DNA of 64,000 nt. Origin: Brachyhypopomus gauderio. Lineage: Eukaryota; Chordata; Actinopteri; Gymnotiformes; Hypopomidae. Below the pieces are notes generated by a model. That model ran no database searches. It saw only the letters and a list, made by a program, of their open reading frames with translations, and was not told where the DNA came from. Shown one piece after another: positions 1 through 12,449 of this stretch. How positions within the stretch are numbered: the first letter of the stretch is position 1; every line of letters starts with the position of its first letter. The position numbers were made by a program, and so were the translations under genes. Where the stretch lies: contig NC_135222.1 in NCBI RefSeq assembly GCF_052324685.1, forward strand, positions 8,500,873 to 8,564,872. Direction: 5' to 3'.

Positions 1-3000
1 TTCAATTCATTACACCAGTGTGTCTGATAAGTAATTATGTAACAGTTCTCTTGTTCACCCAGAGGTCTGGGACTTTGTAGAATTAGAATGAGATCCAGAG
101 TGGAGCAGAACTTTGAGTTCCTTTAAGGCAATGTAGCTGGGATGCATTTTCACAAAGGAAAAAAAAATTTTATATTTTCATGCTATTCAGGGCTTTCATT
201 TCACCACCATAAATTCTCAGAAACACTCGGCATCTGCTCAGAATACAAATATAGACTGATATAGGCTCTTTACTAAATGCAGCAAGGTGGTGCAGGCCCT
301 TATGTAATACTAGCCCTTAGCTGCCATGGTACATTTTATGTCCAGGGTGTTCATTTTTTTTTTCTTTTTTTACTAATATTTTAATAAAAGCACTGCATGG
401 AGGTCTGGCAGCAGAGATGGAGCAGCGTCACCACGAGCTTCACACATCAGCTCCCACACAGTGGTTTAGTGAGCAGTGCATACTGGGAGTGGGCGATGGG
501 CTTGCTGCAGGAGGCTGGTGAATTTTGGGTGCCAGGATGTTCAGAAGGAGCACGGCGCTCCCATTGTGAAAGAGCTCAGGCTTACGCCGGAGAAGCAGGC
601 AGATGCACTGAGCACTGGGTACAGGCAGTTGAGAATGGCCGAACTGTGGACATGTGCAACCTCAACCTCCCTCGACACCGAGGTCAAACCAATAACTGCA
701 GTCCTGCAGACGCACACGCGAAGGCTCCGGCACCGACGTGCCTGAATGCAAACATCTTTCTTTACTAGGTATCCTAATGATTCGATTGTTCTGGTAATTA
801 CAGTCCTGAAGTCATTAAGAATTTTAATTAAAAAGCAGAAGGAGTCAAAGGCAAAGAAGAAGAAAAGCGAAGAACTGCTTATACCTGTCAGGACGACGGA
901 CAATTCAATTACAGGGCGACTGGCACATGGAACTATCTATGACAGCTAAAGGTCACCCACAGGGCACGTCACAATTGCAAAAGCCAGATTTCATTTGTAA
1001 CATCTCTCTCATACCTGCAGAAAGAGCCAAAAACAACACAACGCATTCTCAAGTAGAGCCTAACGTCTTGTTATGGAGACGTTCTCAATCTCACTCAGCT
1101 TTCAGAACACCAGCAATTTGTGCCAAAACAGACAATTGAGAGCGAGGTGTGAGTGTTTCACCTTCATACCACTTTGAGACAAGCTGATCAAAGTGGGTTT
1201 TAAGGTTGCCCTTGAAATGAGTGCTAGGACGTGTTATGGTTCTAAAACACATAGTGAGACACTTCATTTACAAGAACTAAGGCCCACCAGATTTCTCAAT
1301 CTTATATTTAAATTATATCAAACAATTTTCTTTTTTCTGAGTTCAAAATAAATGAATTCATACAGAAATCAAATATAGAACGTCCGGCTGTTTTTGTTTA
1401 GTATAAAGCATCACTGTTAAATGCAAAAAAGATCCTTGGCCATTTCAACCTTCCTTTGCTTGTTGTTGCCTGAAAATAAAACTCTGATGGTGCTTCCAGA
1501 AACAACCTTGTCCAAGATGTTCCTCAAAACCGAGCATCTATCATCCGGCGCATCTGTGTTAGAAGGGAGGTGACGTGTGACTGTAATTTCCCATCACCGT
1601 TTTTCTTATTTTCAGTGCAGCTGTAGGAGCCCGGGGCAGGTGGATAAGATAGCGGAGGTCCTAAATATTCTGATTTACAGCCTAATAATGTTATACAAAA
1701 GTCAGCCAACATAGTTCCAGAATTAATGTTTTTTATAAAGTACCTTCAAATGTAGGAGCAGTCATCAATAATATCGAAGCTATAATCAGATATTTTTCAC
1801 CTAAACATATGACCAGTGTGATGTTTGCTCTAGGGTGCCTGTGCAAACAAAAATGATGGTGAGATAACATTTCCTCACTTACTTAGACTATGGTTTACTG
1901 CTTATAGAGGCTTCACATGTGGGAATAAAGAGCTCAGAAGCCTCATTCAGATCACCTTCTACTTGCTTGTCTGGTTGGTGGGGTTTTTTAGCCCAGATTT
2001 GATTGTGTTTATTTTTTTCTTTTTCTCTTTGCAATGTTGTATCCTGATTGCTTGCCTGTGTGTTTTGGCCATGGACTTTGGATTAGGCAGGTGTGTTTAT
2101 ATCCACTTTCCGGTTCTGGCATTACAACTGCGTGCACAGTAGTCAGTTTCCAGATAGCTAGACATGTTTCCTTTCTACATATCAATTTGTTTCTCATTAA
2201 ATAACATTAGGAAACATTTAAGAGCAAAGTTTTCTGTTTTCCATCATTATACATGATGCAAAAATATTGCTTTATATAATTAAAATAATAAGAATGTTTA
2301 TCTGAAAAGAATATTGTTATTCATGTCTTTACAGTCAAATCAGTTATGTATATGATGTATTTGCTCCACATAAACTGAGAAATGCATCAAGTTATTGTTC
2401 ATTACTCACACAGTTGTTTGCATGCTGATTTAGTCATTTATTCCAGCCCTACACATTCAGTGATAGAGAATGTATTTGAATATTTTTGTAAAATACTCAT
2501 GCAACATTCATGTCATTTTCCACATAATTGTATTGTTTCACTGCTAGATCTCAGATTTGCTCAACCAAATTTGGGCAATTTGGCCTTTAGCTTCTCCAGT
2601 TAGCATGTCCAGCCTAATCAAATTCAGATTGAGATTAAGTTCAGATTAAGTTCAGATTAAACCAACTCAGTGCAAAACTGCATTTGTTTTAATTAGAAAT
2701 GATATGAAAATAAGATAAAGGGAAACTTTCTGATAGCTTACTGTTTTACTCTATTCAATCTCTGCAAGCACATTTTCAGTAGGATTTTATTTTACAGTTT
2801 GGTTGCAATTGTAGGAGCTACTAAAGAGACGGGGTAAAAAAAGTTTCTAATGTGAGACACATTGCATGTCAACTACAGCCACTGACATTTCATTAACAAT
2901 GCATTCAGAAACACAATGGTGTGCCGTTTAATCATACAGACGATAGAACTGACCTGGACACATCAATATACATGTACAATAGATGTACAATTTTGCAGCA

Positions 3001-3925
3001 TTATGAGAAACAATGTAGAACATTGAGCTATGAATACAATACACAGCTGTGACATATCATATTCCTCAGTGCAAAATTCTTTTGGCAAGGGAAGAAGCAA
3101 TCTGAAACAATTCAAATTCACAGTCATACCACAACAACTTTATGAGACAGTATAAAGCTATTTTGTATGGGAGAGAATTTATTGGACAACCAATGTGCTG
3201 TTAAAATTAATTACATATTCAATAACACGAACTACTTAAAATTACCAGAAGTGCAACGTATTTTGAACCAGTGCTCATCATGACAAACAAGAAGCAGTTT
3301 TGGTCTAATCAAAGATCCATCTTGGATTGCACGCAGCTGCAGGGAGATGCAGCTTCAGCATCACCAATGCCTGGTGTTGCATAACGGCAGATATGTCCAG
3401 GGAGTCCAGGGACTGAGGCTGGTGCTTAAATGCCCTCTTTCCTCTTGCTCTCTCTCTCTCTCTGGTTCTCTGAGCTGTGGTCAAAGATTTCTACACTTGT
3501 GCATGGCAAGCAGAGCTGGCAGAAGCTGAATCTCTCTCTTGCATTCCCCAATATTTCAGCATGGACTGCACCAAGGACACAGCAACTCCAGCAAGATAAC
3601 TGCGTCAAATCAGAGAAACCCTGCAGAAGCGCAGCAGTCCTGCTAATGTAGGTCGTGACTGTGAACGTAGAATGCTCTGTCCTTTTATTTGTGAAAGGTA
3701 GTGATGACATAACCACATGGATTAATCAAATTCAAAAAAGTTTGCAAACTGTTTCTGAAACTGTGTTTCAGAAGGGACTGAAGAGAAGTGAAATACCCTT
3801 TCTGATTGATATGCTGACTGTTAAATAGAAAATTATATGTGTGATTTTGCTACTGGATGATGAAGGTGATGAAGATTGATATTTATTTTTTGTGTTTTTA
3901 AGGTTAATTTTATAACGGCACATTC

Positions 3926-3928
<3 letters not shown>
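1..3928. other. Non-coding stretch, no confident gene
   Basis: This is mostly AT-rich sequence with stops in all frames. The part at 390-950 is less AT-rich and has overlapping open frames of up to 123 codons, treated separately as a possible terminal exon. Nothing from 950 to 3928 resembles a known protein. A short direct repetition of a TCAGATTAAG-like unit sits near 2620-2660. In human the gene beyond MRPL46 on this side is NTRK3, but I see no Trk exon here. Confidence 0.6.
769..949 (+). CDS. Possible 3' terminal exon of an unidentified gene
   Basis: A pyrimidine-rich tract ends in an AG at about 768-769. It is followed by an open frame that begins Y-P-N-D-S-I-V-L-V and runs about 60 codons to a TAA at 947-949. 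The peptide has a short hydrophobic start, a lysine-rich cluster (KKQKE...KKKK) and a polar tail ending T-I-Y-D-S. That layout is like the cytosolic tail of a membrane protein. I do not recognise the family. No upstream exon can be linked to it inside the window, and an AT-rich 60-codon frame can occur by chance. Treat it as a weak candidate only. Confidence 0.15.

Positions 3929-3962
<34 letters not shown>
3929..3962. repeat. (TA)n microsatellite
   Basis: About 17 uninterrupted TA units. Confidence 0.95.
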
Positions 3963-3967
<5 letters not shown>

Positions 3968-6767
3968 CGAGCTATACAAAATTAGAATAAAGACTGTTAT
4001 CATTATGAACCAGTATACACCAGTATACTGTCCATGGTCCTGACATGCTGAATGAATGGCATGCCACTGTTGAAAGTACTGTCCAAGGTACTGAATGTAC
4101 TGTCCATTAACTGCACTTTTACTGTGTATTTACTGTTACTTCTCAGTCCCAGACTGGGGATGCCAGACACTGCTTGTTTTGGGTTTTCTGTTTTCTAGCA
4201 AATCTGACTTGTCTCATTATGACTTCGCAATTACCTGATGAGATGAATCAGGTGTGGTACAGCAGGGAAAACAACATTTAGCTCACTTCAGCACCATGGC
4301 AGAAAAGAGCAGCATACACCTCATTTGCTCAAAAATACAAATCTCCACTTTGTTCACCACTATGTGGTTATCTAGTGAGCAAATATCTCACTGAGTTGTT
4401 TAAATAGCCAATATAACCTACAGAACCATAAAGGAAGAATGAGACGGGATACAGGGCCATAAAACCAAAGTCATCACTGAAAAAATCATGGCTGCCGTTT
4501 GTCACCAGAGCCTTGTCCAGCCAGCGTGATCACCTTTGTCGTTTTTCTTTTTTTTATGCCATAACTGTCTGTATTACCTTCAAGTTTGCAGTAAGCTCTT
4601 TACCCTTGGGATGTGTAACCTATACTTCCTGAGGGCATTATCAAGATCTCCTTTAAAATGAATACTGTGAAGATCAATTAGAAGCTGCATGGAGGATTGA
4701 ATATACTATTTACAAATGAGATCAGTGTATTGGCAGAGATTACTGAATGCAGGAAACCTGTAGTTCATCTGTGTCAAGAACCTGGATGGGATTATTACGG
4801 GAAAATGCTGAGTCAACTAAAATAATCCTCTGTCATTTACGTGTCAGGGAGCTGGATGTTTCAAATGCATCGTGTGTAAAGAAGCCCGGGTGCTGAGCAG
4901 ACCAAGAGATGATTAAAATATGTCTGCATAATGTGCAACACTTATTTTGTTAGTGTGCCGTGAAGTGAATATTAGGCCGACACAAATGCTGAGAAAAGCA
5001 AGATATATTAGAGGCAAATCCAAAATCAGGTTCAGTACAACAGTCAAAAGTCACAGCACTAATATGGACAGATCTGGAATACATAATCACGAAAACAGAA
5101 AGCTGAACATGTTAACTTAAGGAAACTAAGAACAGACAAACTGAGAAACTCAACAGACACAAGCCTATACAACGAACATGACAGAGGCCGCATGCAGACA
5201 GAGGCTACGTATGGTAGAACCATCAACAAAGCAACTAAGGAAACATGGGGCACAATTAACGACTAATTATTAACGAGGAAAGGATAAAAATGAAGAACAG
5301 AGAACTAAAAGAGGGGTGGAATAAAAAACAAAACAAGACAAGAAGCACATGGAATGAAAACAATGAAGTAAAGCAAAACAAAGCACAGGACAGAGATAGC
5401 AGGGCCAACCGTGACAGCTAAATATCTGATGTCACCTTGTTTAACATGTCATTCATTTACTCGCAGTTCCCTGTAGCTGACTAAGGCACTCAAATGTGAG
5501 AATACGTTGCCATCTTTAAAATGACTTCATACAGTAAAAGTAATTTTTGTAGCCTACTTTATTTTGAATTAGTAGTTGCTTTTGAACACCATGCCCTTTT
5601 TAATTGACAAGCATGAAAAGATCATGCAATCTGTGCTAAAATGTTTCTGAGAACAGCAATTATGTGTTTTAAACAGTCTGTGGTCTAAAAGAAAAGGCTT
5701 GGGTTGTTTTGCAGTATTTGTGAGGCCAGGGTTCAGTTTGCGCACTTTGGGCAGCTGTGCCATCCACAGGTGCAGTAACTGGGGTATTTTGACATTGGGC
5801 TGCACTGCTGGCAGGAGTCAAAGAGAAATCAGGGCCAAAAGGTCTATTTTCCCCATCTGTGAGCACTTTTAAGTGCCACTTATATCTAAATTAGGAAATT
5901 GTTAGTGCTGCAGGGCTCAAAGGTTTTCAGCTAGTGTCTGTGTGTAAACACAGGACACAAAACATCAAGAGATTCATGGGCAGAGATTCATTATGGTAGC
6001 TGAATTAATGTCAATATGTAAGCATATGCCATCTTCCAGGACAAAGGATAATTTGGCTTATGGCATGGGCCACAATTTGGACACCCCAGTTTAGTACATC
6101 GTACTGAGAGACTAAGTTGGGGCTCCTTCTAGAAATGTCCATGTCACATTTTATTATATTATTTTATGCTCTAGCAAGTTTGTTCATTAGAATCTTGGGT
6201 GGTGATAAAAATTCGTAAACATTTTTACTATAATTTCTAGTATAATCAGTGCTGTTGTGAACCATATTGTTGCATTGCAAGCACGTATGAGATTTATGTA
6301 CAACATATTTGTTTCATTTGTTTTTTTCTTAATAAAAAGACGTATTTGATCCGTAAACAGAATGGTCTATTAAGGCGAAGGCAATACCTGGTGTTTTCAA
6401 GTGAGACAAGAACATCTTGGGCAGTGAAGAACAATAGCTGTTGATACAAACCACAAGACTCAGAAGGAATAAAGCCACTCCAAAATCAATTATGAACCAA
6501 CAGAATGTACAACTGCAAAGAGTGTGTCTTTGTGCATTGTAATGACGCATGTTTTGATCTCCGGTCTCAATATAGATCATGTCTTGATCTATAATGACGC
6601 ATGTCTTGATCTATGGCTCACAAGCCCATGCTGTTTGTTAAAACAAATGAACAACAAAGCCAAAGTCTGGCAAAAGAAGTTCAAAACTGGGCTTTGCTAC
6701 ACACCACCTGTGTTTGGATTGAGCAGTGGCTCCCATGCTTTTGGCGTTTAATCCTTCTCCCTCTTTG
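3963..6767. other. Non-coding stretch with an A-rich repeat remnant
   Basis: No gene is visible. About 4975-5425 is strikingly purine/A-rich on the plus strand (many AACA, GAAA and ACAG words) and ends GGGCCAACCGTGACAG. This is typical of a common fish interspersed-repeat type, listed separately. The rest is AT-rich, and the short open frames are compatible with chance. Confidence 0.55.
4975..5425. mobile_element. Probable decayed interspersed repeat (A-rich type)
   Basis: Composition changes abruptly to about 450 bases rich in AACA/GACA/GGAAA words, ending in ACCGTGACAG. I recognise this word pattern from abundant non-autonomous fish repeats. No coding capacity and no clear terminal inverted repeats were found, so the class is unresolved. 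Confidence 0.35.
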
Positions 6768-6915
<148 letters not shown>

Positions 6916-9900
6916 CTGTTCACCTCGAGGTGTCACCCTGCAGGTGTATTATAGGTGTTATTCCAGACGGATTCCACTGGCACAGTCACATTTCGTCCCT
7001 GTTTTGGCCTTTGCTGTCCACCTGCACCCCTTAGTGGAAGTGACAGTGTTTGCAAAGGAAAAATAAAACACTATCAATTAAATAAAAATGATACACAGGG
7101 AAATTAGCAACAGCGCTCCGGAGTGCTTTATTGTTGCATCATTCAGCATTAATAAACCATTGCCCAAACAGCTTAGAGAACTCATTCTTAAGGGCGTAAG
7201 GCTTATTAATAAATAGTTGCCTATTAGGGTACATCAAATAATACAACACGTTTAGTACGACTTGTTTTCATTATAGCGCATCAAACTAAATCACAACGCA
7301 CTGCACAAATTATGAGAAAGGCTTGAAATATTAAATAAAGGACATATGTGAAACACAGCTTGCACTAATATCCTACCTCTTGCATGGTGTAAACTGAACT
7401 AAGGTTTCAAAGTAAGGCCTGCCAGGCAGCGTTTCTGTTTTAGATAATGCACGCGATCTTTCACGAGCTGCGGCAGTGGCCCATTACAGGAGTAGCGGGG
7501 AGAGAGCGAGGGCGAGACGTGTGGGCACTGGGACACTAATGAGACATCAGATGGTGTGGGAGTCTGAGCGGAGAAATTACACTGTCATGGTGTACAGGAC
7601 CGCTATAAATACCATCCCTGTTTTCAGATTCTAGAGCATTGTTGGGAGCTGAGTCATCTGTGCTACTGTGGTCTCATGGATAAACCCCCCTAAAGCTTAA
7701 ACACTGTAATATACTGTTTCACTAATGCTTGTGTTGAACAGAAATTGATTATTTTCATATTTCAACTGTACATTTTATTGTCAGCTTCTGATATAGGTGA
7801 TTCCGTGGTCTATAACAAAACTAAAAACATTAAAGTATATATAAACATTAGCAGGCAACAAGACATTACAATGCAAACTATTTTAAATGCTTTTAAAAAT
7901 ACAGTCATATACGTAAAAGCATTCCAGTAAAAAAAATAAACCTACAATACCCACACGTGTGTAGCTATTAGAAAAGTTAAATGCTAAGAGTAATAGTGTG
8001 AAAATGTAGGATTTACACCGAGTGGCTGCGATATCCACGCGAGGCTTCGGCGTATTCGAGACGAGAACGAGAACGAGAAAGAGGAGAAGAAAGCGGCTCA
8101 TAATTAGTGCTGAATTGCCTTGTCAGAACGTGACCCAAGGGGTCTACCACACAAGGTGAAAAACATCCGACAGAACACTAAATCTGTCCAGGTGAGAGCC
8201 CAGAGACAAGTCAGGAGAGTTCACATAAGCTCCCTGCTACACGGGCCAGCGACAAGACACCCAAGCCCCGTGTTAAAACTCCATTATAGGGTGAAGGGTG
8301 GTGCTAATTTCTTTACATGCCAAGATGCTCTCTGTGGTGACCACCCTAAACTGTTAATGGGTTTCTACCACTAACAAAACCATTGTCAGCACTTTAGCCT
8401 AATCAAATACTGCAAACTGAGTATTTTGCATGATTTATTGAGTGCACTAGGAAGTATGACGCCTAACGTCGGGTTAGCTGGTGTAACATGTTTGCTGTTC
8501 GTTTATTTTCCTCTCGTCTAATGTGGGATGCCCGCGTTAATGCACTTTAAAGTGCTGAGTTGTTGTTTTCACGTTTTAAGAGCAACCTTAAATAGATTAC
8601 AAATGTATTTTCTTGCTATATACCAATTAGAGCTCATTCGTGAGAGGACAATGATGGTCGCTCGCTTCTGATGAGACCTTCAAATCAAGGCCCAAAGCTT
8701 GTTTACATAACCCTCTTACGAAGCAAAAATAATATCCACCCACTGTCAAACTTCTAGCAAACAACATCTCTAAAAAGTCATATTTAGTGTCAACAGCATG
8801 AGTTGAAAATACATTTAATACATTTAAATGTATGTGATGCAATAGATTTATGGCAATTGAGCAAGTGAAAGCGTACACCTCGGAAGAGTAACGAACATCT
8901 CAGAAAGAGAAAAAGGGGAAAAATAGAGTGAACGTGATGAAGTCTGAAGAAAAAAAGAGACATATATTGCCAGACCATAACCAGACCATTTTACAGCTTC
9001 AGCGTAATTTTCTCATAATAAGAAAAATGGTCCAATTTTCTGCATTTGGGTTATTAGAATATAGTGAACGATTCAAAATGGCAGTCACATCATGCACACT
9101 CTCACTGGAACCAGAGAGTCAATCTACCATAAAAGGACAAAATTGGAACTCTGGATATTGCTGGATATTGTTCTGTGAATGATATCCCTCTAATATGTTC
9201 TTCTGCTACAGAGAACAGAGACCTTTACGGACTGATAGGACCACCTCTCTACCCAAATCCCAGCCTTAATCATTACAGGCTTAACATCAAACCACAGTCT
9301 AAGATAAGCATGAAAGACAATGAATGTGTAAAAGTCAGTCACTAAGGGAAAATCATCCATCCTCTATTAGAGTCTAAAGGTAACCAGATGTTGCAGAGGA
9401 GAGTAACAAAGGTTGATTGCCTTATCTGCTGCAAGAATCTAAAGAACCACTTTTATAGTTTGCAATAAATAAATGAATAAATAAATAATAAAAGAAGACC
9501 TGTAGCAGCTAGGGATTGTTATTCCGATGAGACCAGTGGTCTTCGAACGCTTCCGTGCGCACCTCTTTATAAGCGTTCCATTCATTTTGCTGACTCGAGG
9601 ACTTTTTCCCCTACAGAATTCTCTAAATGTATCACTTTTCTGTGCAACTTAAATATACATTTGTGGACTTCTGGATTCATGCCTCCCGAATTGTCCCTTA
9701 AGATTTAAACGGCTTTAAATGCAATTCACAGAAACATTCTGGTATAGCAGAGACAATAACTTTCAGCAAACGTGTGCTTGTAGCACCTCAGAGTCATAAC
9801 TGCTTAACTGCAAGAATACTGGTTCAAATCCCTGCACAGTGAACTAAATAAGCAACACACCAGAGACAAAATTTTCTCTCTATCCTATGTATACTCTTAC

Positions 9901-11940
9901 TGCATACGCAAATGCGGCACTATATTCTGAGTTAAGATAGCAAAAAGTTCCCTTTCAAGGACAAGCTAAAGAATCCTGAAATCTGACTGGTACATTGTCT
10001 TGAAGAGACTATATTAAGGGTGCATATGTGTATTCTTTAGATGATTTAATAATTCAACTGGTAGAAACTAGATTACTCCTTTGAATTCACCAACGTCACT
10101 TGATCAACTGCAGTAACAGAATTAGGTCCAGAAGGGTTCCAACGACACTTAGCAACGACAGATGTGGGAATTCAGAATTTGCATAATGTTCCCTGGTGCC
10201 GTTTCTGTCATCTAAAAGGGACGGGAGGGTTATGTCAAAGCCATCACTCTTCACATCCTTTCGCTTGGCTGTGGTGAGCACCAGATGAAGTCAGCACACT
10301 TTGACATTTCAAGCAGGCTCTTGGGCGAGTAAACAAACAAACAATGGAATTGTCTAGAATTCTCAAAAGACAAAGAAATACCGACAGAAGGGCCCGGGAA
10401 TGCTGGGAGAAGAGAAATAAATGAGGAAGAGAGAATACAACTTTACTTTCAACATTTCTCTCGTATAATTTAATATAAGTGAATATTTCTAAATTACCCT
10501 AAAGTACCATATTCTCAGTACTAGCACATAAAGGTTTACACAGAATCTTCATTTGATACTTTTATTTAGGCTTTCCATATGAATGACATCTCAACAAATA
10601 AACACCCATACAGCCATATGGATTAAAATACTACAGGCCAGACGCATGTAAAGTTTTAATATGTATTCTGTTATACCCTGAACAAAGATGTATCAGACTT
10701 TGAAAAGGTCTGACGGAGCCGTGGTCCTGGGGGACCCGTATACCACTCGGTTACAAAGCAATCCCTCCGATTTACAGCCATCTATTCATCTCCCGAGCCG
10801 ATCGGATCAATACCAGAAAAAAAGAGTGAAAGCCAAGGAAACAAAATTGCCAAAGAAAACGAACAATTTCATGGACAATTGATTATTCACTGATTGGTTG
10901 GTATAAGACAGCACTGTCCTTGCAATGCATTTACAACTATATCAACTGTACTGTACATATAAGACGAACAAGTAGAAACTTTATCATGTTTTAAATGCAA
11001 TTTTCTTAAGACTCATATAAGCATATAGTACAACCTGATAAAGGTAACTAGGCTGGAGGAAGTGTGGGGTAATCAGGGGCTTTATTATTGCATTTAGTAA
11101 TTTTACTCCATAGAAAATCTTCCATTCGTTTCAAACTGCCCTTGAAAATGACCTTACCTAGAATATGTCACAATAGGTCTATTAGTGCAATACAGTACGT
11201 GTCATACTAAAGTTCAATTTAGTAATCTTTCCCATACCCTCCAGTTTTGCATCATTAAAATGAATCCCCTCCCATGAAATATTGCAATATTGCACAGCTT
11301 AAGGTTAGAAACATTATGTGCTTTGATGTCTAATGATCCATAAAGTGCGCGTAATATCACCCTGCCCAGCAAAATGCATTAACATTTGAAAGCAGGGGAA
11401 GGTTTAAATAAGAAGAAATTACTCTTATTAAAACACATTGTCACCTTGCTGATTACATGATTCCTTTGTTAATGGCACAGTCATTTGAAGTGAGAATTAA
11501 AGAATTATTTCCTAACCACTTTGAGCTTGTGAGAGACCATCACGTGCATAACATAATTATGACTGTCATTTTTTTCCAAACAGCATATCAAAAAATAGGT
11601 CTTGATTGCACCAAGAAGGAGCAACAGATTAAGGTGACAGATGTGAGCACATCTGACCACTAATCCTCAAGAATCAGGGGTGGAAATAGAAAAATGAAGA
11701 GCAGTACTACAGCTGGAAGTGTAGTTCAGCCTCCTTCACGTAGAGTACATCACTGAGTACTAATATACTACCTGATATGGTCACTCTTCCATTTGACCTT
11801 ATTAAGGTGTGTTTGATCACAACATTGTTATCACTCCACGCAGCTGTGTTTCCTCCTAAATAACACCACTGGGAATACATTTCGGCTCCAGCAATATGTT
11901 TTAAAGCAGTGGACTGATGAAGCACTAATATGTGCCCTAA
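6916..11940. other. Non-coding stretch; a few conserved-looking patches
   Basis: No exon could be supported. The more balanced composition at 7440-7640 and 8020-8390 stands out from AT-rich surroundings and could mark conserved non-coding elements. A short purine repeat of GAGAAC type lies at 8056-8092. A tRNA-like SINE fragment sits at 9762-9842. A ZNF143-like word at the end of the stretch is listed with the 12 kb patch. Confidence 0.5.
9762..9842 (+). mobile_element. Possible tRNA-derived SINE fragment
   Basis: The segment contains a B-box-like word, GGTTCAAATCC (about 9831-9841). It lies about 50 bases after a degenerate A-box region in a tRNA-like spacing (TGCTTGTAGCACCTCAGAG...). It does not fold into a plausible functional tRNA and lacks an intact body or tail, so I read it as a SINE head remnant. 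Confidence 0.35.
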
Positions 11941-11949
11941 CCAGCCCAG

Positions 11950-12444
11950 CAGGAGATAAAGCATTCTGGGAAAAGTAGGCTGCATCCAATCAGGTTTTCT
12001 GACGATGGTTCGAGCAATAGGCCCTTAGTCTTGCCTACCGAAACCATTCGTTCTCATCACTCATATTCAGACAGTAGAGCTCTCCAGTCTGTTGAATGAT
12101 TGATGCCCGCTTTCCCATCTCGCTGTGCTGGCCAATAAAATCCGACCTCCCAACACAATTTGTCCTGGGGAATGTGCCACGGCGCTTGTGTGGGCACACT
12201 GGAGCTGCTGTGAACAGGTGTGCATTTCACACACTATTTCATCCCCGTGTTTTCTAGCGCGCTCTGTGGTCATCATTAATAAAAAAACTGTCTCCGCGGA
12301 TCCTTGGCACCCCCCTCGGCCGGCCAGGCCCCACCACGGTGCCGGCGGCATCAGGCAGGAGACGGGCAGACGGCACCAGGTGAAGAGGCCGTGGTCCAGG
12401 AGGGATTTGTGGTGCAATGCAGGCTACTGCATCAGCCACGCCCT
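11950..12444 (+). promoter_or_regulatory. Candidate promoter plus first exon of an unknown transcript
   Basis: This GC- and CpG-richer patch lies in AT-rich DNA. A ZNF143-like word, GCATTCTGGGAAAAGTAGG (11961-11979), is followed by CCAAT at about 11985 and again near 12131. A strong donor-like GTAAGT occurs at 12445, after a GC-rich stretch of about 150 bases. Open frames across it (up to 116 codons, both strands) resemble no family I know. The parts are what a promoter and non-coding first exon would show, but a conserved enhancer would look similar. Confidence 0.25.
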
Positions 12445-12449
12445 GTAAG

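Noticed and set aside
9830-9842. Functional tRNA gene at 9.77 kb
   Set aside because: Only the B box is good; no cloverleaf can be formed.
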